A stretch of 64,000 nucleotides of DNA from Dactylosporangium fulvum (GCF_025137375.1 NZ_CP073720.1:7278501-7342500), one strand, 5' to 3'; positions 1-9,415 are shown, counted from the first letter of the stretch. A program made the numbers and translations. Notes: generated by a model not told the origin, from the letters alone.

Positions 1-2
1 AC

Positions 3-290
3 GCCTCAGCGATCGACGTGGAGCTCGACATCATTGCCATCGGATCAGGCACGGACGGATCAGCGCAGGGCGAGGTCCTCAGCGTGACCGTCCACGACGA
101 CGGCGCCGGTGGCGCGGATCCGCGTCAGGGGTCCGGCCTGGCCAGCGTGCGCGACCGCGTCGAGGCTCTCGGCGGCACGCTGTCGCTGACCAGCCCGGCC
201 GGCCGCGGCACGTCCCTCAGCGTGAAACTGCCCGTGGGCGGCCGAGACCGGCAGGGCGCGGAGGCCGAATGGCCATTCGGTGGAACGTGA
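3..290 (+). CDS. Sensor histidine kinase, C-terminal ATPase domain (5' end outside window)
   Basis: The reading frame is open from the window edge and stops at 288-290. The protein end shows the HATPase_c fold of NarL/DegS-type kinases: a DDGAGG box, then GSGLASVRDRVEALGG (G2-like lid) and a final beta-strand pair ending SVKLPVGG. The residues just before (ASAIDVELD) fit the segment after the N-box. The kinase would phosphorylate a partner response regulator, but no regulator gene follows; the next gene lies on the other strand. The N-terminal sensor and the dimerisation His cannot be seen. Confidence 0.8.
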   Translation, partial: ASAIDVELDIIAIGSGTDGSAQGEVLSVTVHDDGAGGADPRQGSGLASVRDRVEALGGTLSLTSPAGRGTSLSVKLPVGGRDRQGAEAEWPFGGT

Positions 291-383
291 CACGCGAGCG
301 TGCGATTGGGTGGTGGACGGTGCACGGTCGCGCAACGATCGGTCAATATGCGAGTGAGTCTCGCTGACGTCCGTCGAGTCCGG

Positions 384-1622
384 TCATGGTGAGCCGGTGC
401 GGGTGGCGGCCGACTGGGCCATCGGCACGGAGGGGTAGCGGCGTACAGCGACGGTCATGACGACGAGGTTGATCAATCCGATGCCGCTGGCAGCGAGGAG
501 GACAGCGATGCCGCCTGCAAGGTTCAGCGCTCCGCCGCCGATCGCGCCGGCCAGAGCGATGCCGATGTAGAGGCCGCTGGTGTTGAGCGCGATCGCCTCG
601 GTGCCGGCGGCGCCAGCGAGCTGGAGGGCTCTGGCGTTCATCGGCGGGTTGTACGCCCAACCGGCCCCGCCCCACACGACGATCAGAGCCGCCAGCAGCC
701 AGAACGGCGCGGAGCCCCCGAACGCGATCCCGGTCATGGTCATGGCGATCGTCGATCCGAGCACCACGACCAGGAGGGCGATGACGGCCCTGTCTGTGCC
801 CCAGTGGTCGTTGAGCCTGCCGCCGATGACCGTTCCCGCTGCGCCGGCCAGACCGTAGAGGCCGATCGCGACCGGCACCAGCGAGCGTTCGGCTCCACTG
901 ACGTCACCGATCAGCGGGGCTATGAAGATGTAGGGCATCAGACCGCTTGTGGCCCCGATGATCGTGCCGATCACACACGCCAGGACCGCAGGACGCCTCA
1001 GCAGGACGAGACGTTCACGCACACCGGCTACGGACGTCTCAGACAGCCCGGGCAGGGTCAGCGCGGTGACCGCAACGGCGATCGTGGTGAGGACAGCGAC
1101 CAGAACGAAGGTTGCGTGCCAGCCGAAGGTACCGCCGATCCACGAGCCCAGGGGCACACCGATCACCAGCGAGACCGTCAGTCCGGCCGCGACTGTTCCG
1201 ATCGCCCGCCCGGTACGCCCCTCGGGCGCGAGCCTCCCCGCGATGGCGAACGCGGCCGGGCTGATCGTTGCCGCGACCAGCGCCGCAGCTACGCGCAATG
1301 CCATCAAGGCGGCATAGTTCGGGGCGAACACGGTCACGAGGTTGACGACCGCGAACACGGCCAGTCCACCGACGATGAGTCTTTTGCGGGGAAGTCGTGC
1401 CGTGACCACGGCCATCACCGGTGCCGCGGCGGCGTAGACGAGGGAGAACACGGTCACGAGTTGGCCTGCTACGGCTTCGCTGACGTCGAAGTCAGTGGCG
1501 ATCTCGGGCAGGATGCCGGCGATGATGAAGTCATCGGTGCCGATGACGAACGTGGTCAGCAGCAGGCCCGGCAGCCAGGTCATCGACGACCTGGAGCGCG
1601 GCTGAGATTGTGGCGACGGCAT
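384..1622 (-). CDS. MFS transporter, DHA1-type drug efflux
   Basis: A 412-residue membrane protein with about twelve hydrophobic segments and typical DHA1 features: TDDFIIAGILPEI in TM1, a loop-2/3 R-L-P-R-K-R element near residue 80, and GxxxGxxxGG-like TM5 packing (VIGVPLGSWIGG). The family exports small drugs or sugars by proton antiport. The MerR gene lies 123 nt upstream on the same strand, and a MerR-type operator sits in the gap, which suggests inducible efflux. The ATG at 1622 has only a moderate AAGG-type ribosome site; a start at the internal Met14 cannot be excluded. The substrate is unknown. Confidence 0.85.
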   Translation of the reverse strand: MPSPQSQPRSRSSMTWLPGLLLTTFVIGTDDFIIAGILPEIATDFDVSEAVAGQLVTVFSLVYAAAAPVMAVVTARLPRKRLIVGGLAVFAVVNLVTVFAPNYAALMALRVAAALVAATISPAAFAIAGRLAPEGRTGRAIGTVAAGLTVSLVIGVPLGSWIGGTFGWHATFVLVAVLTTIAVAVTALTLPGLSETSVAGVRERLVLLRRPAVLACVIGTIIGATSGLMPYIFIAPLIGDVSGAERSLVPVAIGLYGLAGAAGTVIGGRLNDHWGTDRAVIALLVVVLGSTIAMTMTGIAFGGSAPFWLLAALIVVWGGAGWAYNPPMNARALQLAGAAGTEAIALNTSGLYIGIALAGAIGGGALNLAGGIAVLLAASGIGLINLVVMTVAVRRYPSVPMAQSAATRTGSP

Positions 1623-1674
1623 GGACGAAACAGCCTTCTTCCGGTCGGGAACCCCTGGCTCCCGTGACCGTATG

Positions 1675-1700
1675 AACCTGCCGCTGGCGTCAAGGTCAAG
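1675..1700 (-). promoter_or_regulatory. MerR-type operator/promoter upstream of the MFS gene
   Basis: Read on the minus strand, this shows a TTGACC -35-like box inside an imperfect dyad (ACCTTGAC and CAGGTT arms about 8 nt apart). MerR regulators bind such a dyad placed in the spacer of the target promoter. It lies between the merR-like gene and the MFS gene, both leftward. Assignment is by pattern only. Confidence 0.45.
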
Positions 1701-1745
1701 CCCACGCGCTCAGATCACCTGAGCCGCAGCCGTGAACGGAAGATC

Positions 1746-2144
1746 TCAGTCCTGCCGTGTCGGGTTGAGCGAAGCCTCGACGGCCCGGGCATGCTCGCGC
1801 AACCGGTCCCGGACCGCCTCCAGTTGCGCGATCAGCCCATCGAGTGTGTCGAGCCGGGCACGGATCGGTGCCAGTTCGCCATCGCAATGTGGGACTTCGT
1901 CCAATGGCTCATCAAGGCAACCGTTCTCGATGTGTTGGCGGATGTCTTCGCTCGTCAGCCCAACATCGATGAGTGCCTTGATGTTCGCCGCACGGGTGAC
2001 CGCTCCCGAGTCGTAGAAGCGGTACCCGTTGTGCCCTCGCGAGGAGGCGAGCAGGCCTTGCTGCTCGTAATGACGCAACGCTCTCGGACTGGCGCCGATC
2101 TGCGCCGCCAGTTCCCCGATCCGCATGATCCGCCCGTCAGGCAT
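1746..2144 (-). CDS. MerR family transcriptional regulator
   Basis: A 132-residue protein. The N-terminal winged helix is canonical: MRIGELAAQIGASPRALRHYEQQGLL around residues 7-32, followed by the wing with GYRFYD. A dimerisation helix follows from about residue 80 (LDTLDGLIAQLEAVRDRL). The C-terminal effector region is very short, so this is a small MerR of the YyaN/AdhR kind and not a multidrug-binding BmrR. It lies just upstream of the MFS exporter and probably controls it through the dyad near 1675-1700. Confidence 0.88.
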   Translation of the reverse strand: MPDGRIMRIGELAAQIGASPRALRHYEQQGLLASSRGHNGYRFYDSGAVTRAANIKALIDVGLTSEDIRQHIENGCLDEPLDEVPHCDGELAPIRARLDTLDGLIAQLEAVRDRLREHARAVEASLNPTRQD

Positions 2145-2193
2145 GCTCCGATGCTACCGCTGGCACCAGCTCTCATCGAGATCAGTCAGTCCG

Positions 2194-3129
2194 TCAGCTC
2201 AACTGCACGAGCAACGACCCGCCAAGGAGGACCGCCAAACCGGCGAGCCGGGACGGTGTCAATCGACGGCTCGGCAGCCGGAACAACCCGTACTGGTCGA
2301 CCGCGGCCGATGCGATCTGCTGGCCGGTCACGGTCAACGCGACCGTGGTGGCGGCGCCGACGACCGGGATCAACAGGAACGTGGCGGTGACGTAGGTGGC
2401 CGCCGCCGCGCCGCCCAGCCAGCCCCACCACGGCATGCCACGCAGTGGGCGCAACTGGGGGCGCGGTGTGCGGTTGAGCGCCAGCAACCCCAGCAGCACG
2501 ACGACGATGGTCACGGTCGCGACGGTGAAGCTGACCAGGGCGACCGTGATCGGTTCCCGCACCTCCCGGCGCAGCGCCGCGTTGATCGCGCCCTGGATCG
2601 GCAACACCGCCCCGGCCGTCAGACCCAGCGCGATCCACGGCCCCCGGGCCGTCGAGCCCTCGGACGCCGCCGTGCTTGCCGCACCACCCTGGCCGCGAAT
2701 GACGGCGGTAATCCCCACGAGCACCGCGACCGCCCCGACCACGACGCCGATGCTGGCCGGCTCGCGCGGTACGCCCAACAGCCCGCCGAAGTCGAGCGCG
2801 AGCGAGGCGAGCACCTGACCGGTGACAAACAGGCCGACGGACGCCAACGCACCCAGCCGAGGGAACAACAGAATGGCACTCGTGATGTAGATCGGGCTGG
2901 CGATGCCGCCGAGAAGTTTCCATGGCGCGACCCCGGCGAGCTCGCCCAACGCGCCGAGCTGGCCAGCGACGCCGGCAACGACCAAGAGCAGCACCGCCGC
3001 GACCGCAAGCTGGAGCGTCGATGCCCCGTACGGCGTGCCGACCGCTCTGGTCAGCTGAAGGTTGACCGATGCCTGGACGGCAAGGAGCCCGCCCACCGCG
3101 ACGGCCGACAACAGGAAGATGGCTTCCAT
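2194..3129 (-). CDS. DMT family transporter, YdcZ/DUF606 type (two repeats)
   Basis: A 311-residue protein with about ten transmembrane segments in two homologous halves: LLAVQASVNLQLTRAVG near the start and LPIQGAINAALRREVREP at about residues 175-192. This internal duplication is the mark of fused DUF606 (YdcZ) proteins in the drug/metabolite transporter superfamily. The start has a GGGGG-type ribosome site 6 nt upstream. No catalytic or substrate-defining motif is visible, so the transported compound is unknown. Confidence 0.82.
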   Translation of the reverse strand: MEAIFLLSAVAVGGLLAVQASVNLQLTRAVGTPYGASTLQLAVAAVLLLVVAGVAGQLGALGELAGVAPWKLLGGIASPIYITSAILLFPRLGALASVGLFVTGQVLASLALDFGGLLGVPREPASIGVVVGAVAVLVGITAVIRGQGGAASTAASEGSTARGPWIALGLTAGAVLPIQGAINAALRREVREPITVALVSFTVATVTIVVVLLGLLALNRTPRPQLRPLRGMPWWGWLGGAAAATYVTATFLLIPVVGAATTVALTVTGQQIASAAVDQYGLFRLPSRRLTPSRLAGLAVLLGGSLLVQLS

Positions 3130-3304
3130 TTTCTGCCCCCATCTGGACGCTCAGTCCGGTTGACACCTAGAGCTAAGCGGACATGGCGTCCAGATATTCC
3201 GTGCAACACGTGATCCGTGTTACCGTGAAGTCAGTGGCTGATTGGTAGCCACCACCGCAGGCCGTCCGAGGTCACTCCGGCTCTGCATCTTTCCCAACCG
3301 CGCG

Positions 3305-3321
3305 CCGACTCTAAAAGTCGG
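3305..3321. repeat. Short hairpin upstream of the TPR gene
   Basis: CCGACT and AGTCGG arms separated by 5 nt (CTAAA), 45 nt before the TPR start. It could be a small operator or a leader hairpin. No further support. Confidence 0.25.
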
Positions 3322-3365
3322 TGGTCCGCACGCGCATTCCCACCAGCACGAGTCAGGAGAGACCT

Positions 3366-3896
3366 ATGCTCATGTCCACCGAAGACCTACGCGGTGCCGC
3401 CGCGAATGCCTGGGCTGAAGCCCGGCCGGACGCCCCGGCGCCGACCGTCCGCTTCTTCGAGAGCCTGCACGAACAGAACCCCGACGCGCCGATCGCCATG
3501 TTCCACCGCGCCCGGGCACTCGATTTCAGCGGGCGGGCAGACCTGGCCCTGCCGTTCTACGAGGCGGCCTTCGACGCCGGCCTTGACGGCGAGGAGCTTC
3601 GACGCGCGTTCGCCGGCCGTGGCAGCACCCTGCGCAACCTCGGCCGAATGGAGGAGTCGGTCGAGATCCTGGCCGAGGGACATTGGCGCTTCCCCGATGA
3701 TGTGGTGATCCGGTGCTACCTCGCCCTTGCCATGCACAGCGCTGGGCGATCGGCGCCCGCGTTGGCGCTGATGCTGGACCTCGCCGTTGAGCGCATCGAC
3801 GACCCGGACCTGACAGCCGGAACCCGGGCGTTGCGCAACTACGCCGCCGCCCTGCGCAACGGCTACTGGACTCCCGACGGCGGAGCCGGCCGCTGA
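3366..3896 (+). CDS. Tetratricopeptide repeat protein (TPR_5-like)
   Basis: About 176 residues, soluble and helical. Repeated helix pairs such as APIAMFHRARALDFSGRADLA, then LRRAFAGRGSTLRNLGRMEES and VVIRCYLALAMHSAGR have TPR spacing with small residues at positions 8 and 20. It matches the small actinobacterial TPR_5 proteins that are often annotated as hypothetical. The ATG at 3366 was chosen because AGGAGA ends 6 nt upstream; an in-frame ATG at 3372 is possible. TPR domains mediate protein-protein contacts, but no partner is suggested by the neighbours. Confidence 0.75.
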   Translation: MLMSTEDLRGAAANAWAEARPDAPAPTVRFFESLHEQNPDAPIAMFHRARALDFSGRADLALPFYEAAFDAGLDGEELRRAFAGRGSTLRNLGRMEESVEILAEGHWRFPDDVVIRCYLALAMHSAGRSAPALALMLDLAVERIDDPDLTAGTRALRNYAAALRNGYWTPDGGAGR

Positions 3897-3987
3897 CCGT
3901 CCCACCGACGTCGCGGTGGCGACCGCACCAGAAGGACGTCCGCAGCCCCGGCTCGGTCGTCGCGGCGGGCCCGCCCGGCGCCGGCGC

Positions 3988-4596
3988 TCAGCGCTTGTTG
4001 TCCCGCACGCGCCGCACCACGGCCCAGGCCGCCGGCAACAACGCCGTCGCGAGCAGCACCTTGAGCGCGTCGCCGGCCAGGAACGGCACGACCCCCGCGT
4101 CGAGCGCCTTCGCGGGCGACAGGTGTGCCGCCACCGCGAGGTACGGCACGCCGAACGCATAAATGCACAGGTTGCCGACCACCATCGTGCCGGCGGTACG
4201 CAGCGGCGTCCGGTCACCGCCGCGCCGGGCCAGCTCGCCGACCACGACGCCGGCCACCACAAACCCGATGACGTAGCCGAGCGAGACGAGCGCGGCGCCG
4301 CTCGCGCCGTCGGCGAACCACGGCAGGCCCAACATGCCCGCAGCGAGGTAGAGCACCATCGAGGCGGCGCCGCGCACCGGGCCCAGTGCCGCCCCGACCA
4401 GGAGCACCGCGAGGGTCTGCCCGGTCAGCGGGACCGGGCTGATCGGCTCGATGGACACGGCGACCTGTGCCGCGCCGCCGGTCAGCGCGGCACCCAGCCC
4501 GACGAGCACGGCGTCGCGGGCCAGCGTCCCGGGCACCAGATCGGCCAGCACGCGGGGCGGGACGGCGTATGCGTCGCTCACGTAGCCTCCAGTCAA
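3988..4596 (-). CDS. bioY: BioY, substrate-binding (S) component of a biotin ECF transporter
   Basis: A 202-residue membrane protein with six hydrophobic helices. The central region PISPVPLTGQTLAVLLVGAALG and the LYLAAGMLGLPWFADG stretch are the family signature. BioY captures biotin and works with the shared EcfAA'T module, or alone at low activity; no ecfA or ecfT gene is adjacent here, so the energising module must be elsewhere. It is convergent with the TPR gene. The upstream TTGTCAAC at about 4620-4627 resembles no biotin operator I can confirm. Confidence 0.9.
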   Translation of the reverse strand: MTGGYVSDAYAVPPRVLADLVPGTLARDAVLVGLGAALTGGAAQVAVSIEPISPVPLTGQTLAVLLVGAALGPVRGAASMVLYLAAGMLGLPWFADGASGAALVSLGYVIGFVVAGVVVGELARRGGDRTPLRTAGTMVVGNLCIYAFGVPYLAVAAHLSPAKALDAGVVPFLAGDALKVLLATALLPAAWAVVRRVRDNKR

Positions 4597-4941
4597 GAGT
4601 TCGGGCCTGTCGACTGTACGTTGTCAACCCGCCCCGGCGACCGGCGCTGCGATCCGCAGTACTGCCAAATTCGTCACGCGCCATGACGAGGCCGGTGGAC
4701 GTCCACTCCGGCGTGGGTATCTCGGCCAGCGGGCCCGACCGCCGTCGCCGATCGCCGCCCCAGCCCCGCCGCGGGCCACGTGACCGTACCCTGCGGACCG
4801 GTGCCGCCGATCCATCGCCTACGATGCCGCGCGACGGACCGCCACCCAATGGCGACGTCACGCAAGGCCGAGGAGACGCCGGCCGCCCGCGGTCGAGAGC
4901 CGGCGCGACCCTCGGCGCAGGACGGCGGAAGCGGGGACTGG
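4597..4941. other. Intergenic region between bioY and the methyltransferase
   Basis: A 345-nt divergent region. No persuasive small gene or RNA is visible. It should hold the bioY promoter and the promoter of the rightward methyltransferase. Upstream in-frame starts for the methyltransferase exist at 4780 and 4849, but their residues do not look like the family. Confidence 0.4.
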
Positions 4942-5844
4942 ATGAACGCGACAGGGCGGCTCAGCAGCCACAGCGACACGGCCGAGGCGGTGGCGGCGAT
5001 GCGGGCGGCGGAGACCCTGCTGCCGCCGTCACGGCGGCTGCTCTCCGACCCGGTCGCCCGGCATCTGGTCCGGCGGCCCGCCTACCGGTTGCTCAGCCGG
5101 TCGGCGCTGGCCGCGCGGCTGGTCCTGCCGTTGCTGGATCGGCGCCTGCCGGGCCTGCACGGGCAGGTCGTGCTGCGCAGCCGATACGCGGACGACGCCG
5201 CGCGCCGCGCCGTTGAGGCCGGGATCCGACAGGTGGTGCTGCTGGGCGCGGGGTTCGACTCGACCGCGCACCGGCTGCCGGGGCAGGTGACGGTATATGA
5301 GGTCGACGTCCCGAGCACCCAGGCGGTCAAGCGGTCCCGGCTCGCCCCGGTGCCGCCACCGGCCGCCACGGTGGTCTACGTGCCGTGCGACTTCGCCGTG
5401 GACCGGCTCGTCGACCGGCTCAGCGCCGCCGGGTTCGACCGATCGGCCCCGGCCCTGTTCACCTGGCTCGGTGTGGTCTGCTACCTACCGTTGCCCGCCG
5501 TGGACGCCACGGTGGCCGACGTGGCGAGCCTCAGCGCCCCGGGCAGCCGGCTGGTGCTCGACTACGTCGAGTCGGCGGTGCTGGACGGCACAGGCAGCCC
5601 GGGGGCGGCCCGGGTGGCCCGGATGGTGGCGCAGCGCGGCGAGCCGTTCCACACCGGCTTCACCCCGGACGGCATCCGGGACATGCTGGCCCGGCACGGT
5701 CTCACGGTCGAGGACGACGTCGACCTGGCCGGCCTCGCCGCCCGCTACCCGGCCCCGGACGGGGTGTGGTGCGCCACCGAGGGCTTCAACCGCATGGCGA
5801 CCGCGAGCATGGCCGGCCCCACGGCGGACCACCCGACGCCGTGA
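4942..5844 (+). CDS. Class I SAM-dependent methyltransferase, PPM1/leucine carboxyl methyltransferase-like
   Basis: About 300 residues. The SAM-binding glycine-rich loop VVLLGAGFDSTAHRL, the acidic end of strand 2 (YEVDVP), and the LFTWLGVVCYLP motif place it in the TIGR00027/PPM1-like family, widespread in actinobacteria. Members usually O-methylate carboxyl or hydroxyl groups of small molecules; the substrate is not shown. The ATG at 4942 is preferred because conserved sequence starts about 10 residues later (SDTAEAVAAMRA); the frame stays open upstream to 4780. Confidence 0.82.
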   Translation: MNATGRLSSHSDTAEAVAAMRAAETLLPPSRRLLSDPVARHLVRRPAYRLLSRSALAARLVLPLLDRRLPGLHGQVVLRSRYADDAARRAVEAGIRQVVLLGAGFDSTAHRLPGQVTVYEVDVPSTQAVKRSRLAPVPPPAATVVYVPCDFAVDRLVDRLSAAGFDRSAPALFTWLGVVCYLPLPAVDATVADVASLSAPGSRLVLDYVESAVLDGTGSPGAARVARMVAQRGEPFHTGFTPDGIRDMLARHGLTVEDDVDLAGLAARYPAPDGVWCATEGFNRMATASMAGPTADHPTP

Positions 5845-5941
5845 GGCGCCCGGCCGCCGGCTACGGATTCCCGGCCGGTCGGCTGCGCGGCGTCCGGGCC
5901 GGTCGGCCACGCGACGGGCAGGTCGTCGGCGACGGTCCGGC

Positions 5942-7585
5942 TCACTCGCCGGGCAGGGGCGCGGAGGGCAGGGGTGCGGCCAGCACGGCCCGGTCCGCGC
6001 CGGGCACCGCCGCCAGCAATTGGCGGGTGTACGGATGGCGGGGGCGGGTCAGGACGTCGTCGGCGTGGCCGGTCTCCACCAGTCGGCCCGCCCGCATCAC
6101 CGCCACCCGGTCGGCGATCCGGCGCACCACCGCCAGGTCGTGGGTGATGAACAGCATGGACAGTCCGAGTTCGGCCCGCAGCCGGGCCAACAGGCGCAGG
6201 ATCTGCGCCTGAACGGTGACGTCCAGGGCGGACACCGGCTCGTCGCAGATCAGCAGCTGCGGGTGCAGGGCCAGGGCCCGGGCGATGGCCACGCGCTGGC
6301 GCTGGCCGCCGGACAGCTCCGCCGGGCGGCGCCGGGCCAGCGACGCGGGCAGCGCCACCTGGTCGAGCAGCTCGGCGATCCGGGCCTGCCGTGCGGTCCG
6401 GTCGGCGACGCGGAAGGCACGCAGGGGTTCCTCCACGATCTGCCGGACGGTGAAGCGCGGATCCATGGCGGCGTAGGGGTTCTGATCCACGATCTGGACC
6501 TGCCGGTGCAGCGCCCGCCGGCCGGCACGGTTCAGGGCCGAGACGTCGACGCCGTCGACGAGGATGGTGCCGGCGGTCGGCCGGTCCAGCCCCACCAACA
6601 GCCGGGCGGTGGTGGACTTGCCGGAGCCGGACTCCCCGACCAGTGCGAGGGTCTCGCCCCGCGCGATGCTCAAGTTGATGCCGTCGACCGCGGGCGTGTC
6701 GCCGCGGTACACCTTGGTGAGGCCCCGCACGGTGAGCAGCGGTTGCCGCGGCGGGCCGGCGGGGGGCGGGGGCGCACCGACCTCCAGCCGGCTGTCGGTC
6801 AGGCGTGGCGCGTCGGCGACCAGCCGCCGGGTGTACGGGTGCGTCGGGTCGGCCAGCAGCGCCTCGGCCGGGCCCCGCTCCACCGACCGGCCCTGGGACA
6901 GCACGACGATCTGCTGTGCCCGGTCGGCGGCGACGGCGAGGTCGTGGGTGATCAGCAGGACGGCGGTGCCGTCCTGCCGGGCCAGTGCCTCGAGATGGTC
7001 GAGGATCTGGCGCTGGACCGTCACGTCCAAGGCGCTGGTCGGTTCGTCGGCGATCAGCAGTTGCGGCCGGCCGGCCAGCGCGATGGCGATGAGCACCCGT
7101 TGGCACATGCCGCCGGAGAGCTGGTGCGGGTACTGACGGGCGCACCGCTGCGGGTCGGGCAGGCCGGCCCTGGCCAGCAGGTCCACCGCCTGCGCCAGCG
7201 CGTCGCGCCGGTCGCGGGCCTGGCGGTGGATGCGCAGCACCTCGGCGACCTGGATGCCGACCGGCAGCACCGGGTTCAGCGAGACGGCGGGGTCCTGCGG
7301 GATGAGCCCGATGCCCCGGCCGCGCACCGCCCGAAGCTGCCGGTCGGTGCGGGTCAGCAGGTCGGTACCGGCGAAGAGGATCTCTCCCGCCTCGATCCGC
7401 GCGTTGTCCCGCAGCAGGCCGATGATCGCGTGGGCGGTGGTGCTTTTGCCGGAGCCGGATTCGCCGACGACCGCTACCACCTCGCCGCGCCGCACGGTCA
7501 GGTCGACGCCGGCGACCGCCGGGACGGTTTGGTGTCCGGACCGGTAGCTGACCCGGAGCCCACGGACGGACAGCAGGTCAGCCAC
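5942..7585 (-). CDS. Peptide-type ABC transporter, two fused ATPase domains (DppD-DppF)
   Basis: A 547-residue protein with two complete ABC cassettes. Each has a Walker [10 protein letters not shown]. The signatures are LSGGMCQRV (first half) and LSGGQRQRV (second half), and the Walker B boxes are LLIADEPTSALD and [12 protein letters not shown]. It powers uptake by the two permeases encoded upstream. It starts with GTG and overlaps the preceding permease gene by 8 nt, so translation is probably coupled. It is the last gene of the 12384-5942 operon. Confidence 0.93.
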   Translation of the reverse strand: MADLLSVRGLRVSYRSGHQTVPAVAGVDLTVRRGEVVAVVGESGSGKSTTAHAIIGLLRDNARIEAGEILFAGTDLLTRTDRQLRAVRGRGIGLIPQDPAVSLNPVLPVGIQVAEVLRIHRQARDRRDALAQAVDLLARAGLPDPQRCARQYPHQLSGGMCQRVLIAIALAGRPQLLIADEPTSALDVTVQRQILDHLEALARQDGTAVLLITHDLAVAADRAQQIVVLSQGRSVERGPAEALLADPTHPYTRRLVADAPRLTDSRLEVGAPPPPAGPPRQPLLTVRGLTKVYRGDTPAVDGINLSIARGETLALVGESGSGKSTTARLLVGLDRPTAGTILVDGVDVSALNRAGRRALHRQVQIVDQNPYAAMDPRFTVRQIVEEPLRAFRVADRTARQARIAELLDQVALPASLARRRPAELSGGQRQRVAIARALALHPQLLICDEPVSALDVTVQAQILRLLARLRAELGLSMLFITHDLAVVRRIADRVAVMRAGRLVETGHADDVLTRPRHPYTRQLLAAVPGADRAVLAAPLPSAPLPGE

Positions 7586-8456
7586 GGCGGTGCTCCAACT
7601 GCCGGGCGATGCGGTTGGCGGCCAGCACGGTGACGGCCACGGTGATGCTGGGCAGGGTGGTCAACCACCAGGCGGTGTTGAGGTAGTTGCGGCCGGCCGA
7701 CACCAGCGAGCCCCACTCGGGGGCAGGCGGGGCGGCGCCGAGGCCGAGGAAGCTGAGGGTGGAGATGAACAGGATCGCCGTGCCGAACTCGAGCGCCGCC
7801 AGCACCAGGACCGGGCCGGCCGTGTTGGGCAGGACGTGCCGCACGGCGATCCACCAGCCGCGGGCGCCGGCGCAGCGGGCGGCACCGATGTAGGGTGCGG
7901 CCCGGATGCGCAGCACCTCGGCCCGCATCACCCGGGCGAAGGTGGCGGCGGTGGCGACGCCGACGGCGACCGCCACCTGGACCGTGCCGAAGCCGAGCGC
8001 GGTGATCATCGCGAGGGCGGTCAACAGGGCGGGAATGGCGAGCAGGACGTCGACGATCCGCATGATCAGCTCGCCGGCCCGGTGCCCCAAGGAGCCGGCG
8101 GCCAGGCCCACCGCCGAGCCCAGGACGAGGGCGACACCGACGGCGATCAGGGCTGCCTGCAGGGAGAGCGCGGCACCGTGCACCACCCGGGCGTACAGGT
8201 CGCGACCGAGCTGATCGGTGCCGAGCAGGTGGTGTGCCGAGGGTGGTCGCAGCCGCTCGGCCGCGACGCCGGTGAGCGGATCCTGCCGGCTGAACACGCC
8301 GGGCAGCACGGCCCAGCCGGCTACCATGAGCAGCCACAAAACGCACAGGACCAGATCGAGCCGGTACAGCAGGTAGGCGGCGGCCGAGCGAAGCGTCGCC
8401 GTGCGGGTCGGGGCAGGACCGTCGACCGGTGCCGGTACGTCGATCAGATCGACCAT
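7578..8456 (-). CDS. ABC transporter permease, DppC-like
   Basis: A 292-residue inner-membrane protein with about six transmembrane helices. It has the N-terminal HHLLGTDQLGRDLYARVVHGA element and an EAA-type coupling loop near residue 190 (RCAGARGWWIAVRHVLPN), both typical of the second permease in peptide/nickel ABC importers. It overlaps the DppB-like gene upstream by 13 nt and the ATPase gene downstream by 8 nt. Confidence 0.92.
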   Translation of the reverse strand: MVDLIDVPAPVDGPAPTRTATLRSAAAYLLYRLDLVLCVLWLLMVAGWAVLPGVFSRQDPLTGVAAERLRPPSAHHLLGTDQLGRDLYARVVHGAALSLQAALIAVGVALVLGSAVGLAAGSLGHRAGELIMRIVDVLLAIPALLTALAMITALGFGTVQVAVAVGVATAATFARVMRAEVLRIRAAPYIGAARCAGARGWWIAVRHVLPNTAGPVLVLAALEFGTAILFISTLSFLGLGAAPPAPEWGSLVSAGRNYLNTAWWLTTLPSITVAVTVLAANRIARQLEHRRG

Positions 8457-9415
8457 CGGACGTCAGCCTTCTTCCGGGATGTGGCCCAGCCGGTGGTGAT
8501 CCGCGGATCCAGGATCGGGTACGCCGCGTCGACGGCCAGGTTGACCAGGACGAACACGACCGCGCTGAGCACCACGGCACCCTGGACCACGGGGATGTCC
8601 TGGCTCAGGACCGCGTCCGCGGTGATCCGGCCGATGCCCTCGCGGGAGAACACGGTCTCCACGACCACCGCCCCGGCAAACAGGTTGCCGACGATGATGC
8701 CGCTCAGGGTTACGGTCGGCAGCGCGGCGTTGCGCGCCGCGTGGCGCAGGTGGACCCGGGCCCGGCTCGCCCCCTTGGCCCGGGCGGTGTCCACGTATGG
8801 CTCCCGCAGCGTGCCGCGCATGCTCTTGGCGAAGACCTGGGCGAGCGCCGAGCCGGTGGGCAGGGCGAGCGTGACCGCCGGTAGGACGAGACTGTGCCAG
8901 CCGTCGTTACCCAGCGCGGGTAGCAGCCGCCAGCGGAACGAGACGAGCTCGACCAGCAGCAGCCCGATCCAGAACGTCGGCAGGGAGGTGCCGACGCCGG
9001 GCAGTGACAGCAGGGCCTGGCGCAGGGCGGGACTTCGGCTGGACGTGGCCGCCAGTGCGACGCCCAGGCCGCCCACCACGGCAAGGATGAACGCGGTGAG
9101 GGCCAGCAGCGCCGTCTGCGGCAGCGCATGGCTGAGCATCCCTCGGACCGGCGCACCGGTCTGTATCGATGTGCCGAAGTCGCCGTGCAGCGCGTGCCAC
9201 AGCTGCGTCACGTACTGCATTGGTACGGGCCGGTCCAGGCCGTACTGGCTGCGCAGGTCGTCGATCTGCTCCGGGGTGTAGGCGCCGGCGGAGCCTCCCA
9301 CCATGACCGCGATCGGGTCGCCCGGCAGGAGGTACAGCATCGCGAAGGACACGGTGAAGGCGGCCCACAGCACGAAGACCGACCTGAGCGTCCGCCGGAT
9401 CAGGTAGCGAGGCAT
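8444..9415 (-). CDS. ABC transporter permease, DppB-like
   Basis: A 323-residue permease. MPRYLIRRTLRSVFVLW and the LPGDPIAVMVGG periplasmic segment are characteristic of DppB/OppB. The EAA loop lies at about residue 200 (TARAKGASRARVHLRHAARN). It forms the channel with the DppC-like protein. It lies between the LLM monooxygenase gene (13 nt gap) and the DppC-like gene (overlap). Confidence 0.92.
   Translation of the reverse strand: MPRYLIRRTLRSVFVLWAAFTVSFAMLYLLPGDPIAVMVGGSAGAYTPEQIDDLRSQYGLDRPVPMQYVTQLWHALHGDFGTSIQTGAPVRGMLSHALPQTALLALTAFILAVVGGLGVALAATSSRSPALRQALLSLPGVGTSLPTFWIGLLLVELVSFRWRLLPALGNDGWHSLVLPAVTLALPTGSALAQVFAKSMRGTLREPYVDTARAKGASRARVHLRHAARNAALPTVTLSGIIVGNLFAGAVVVETVFSREGIGRITADAVLSQDIPVVQGAVVLSAVVFVLVNLAVDAAYPILDPRITTGWATSRKKADVRWSI

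Noticed and set aside
2125-3213. 362-codon plus-strand frame
   Set aside because: Antisense to the DMT transporter; no domain and biased Arg/Asp/Gln composition.
4606-4630. BirA/BioQ-type biotin operator upstream of bioY
   Set aside because: TTGTCAAC does not match a known biotin operator well enough to call.
5297-7633. 778-codon open frame on the plus strand
   Set aside because: It is antisense to the methyltransferase end and the ABC ATPase gene; its composition (Arg/Gly/Pro-rich, no domain) is that of a GC-driven shadow.
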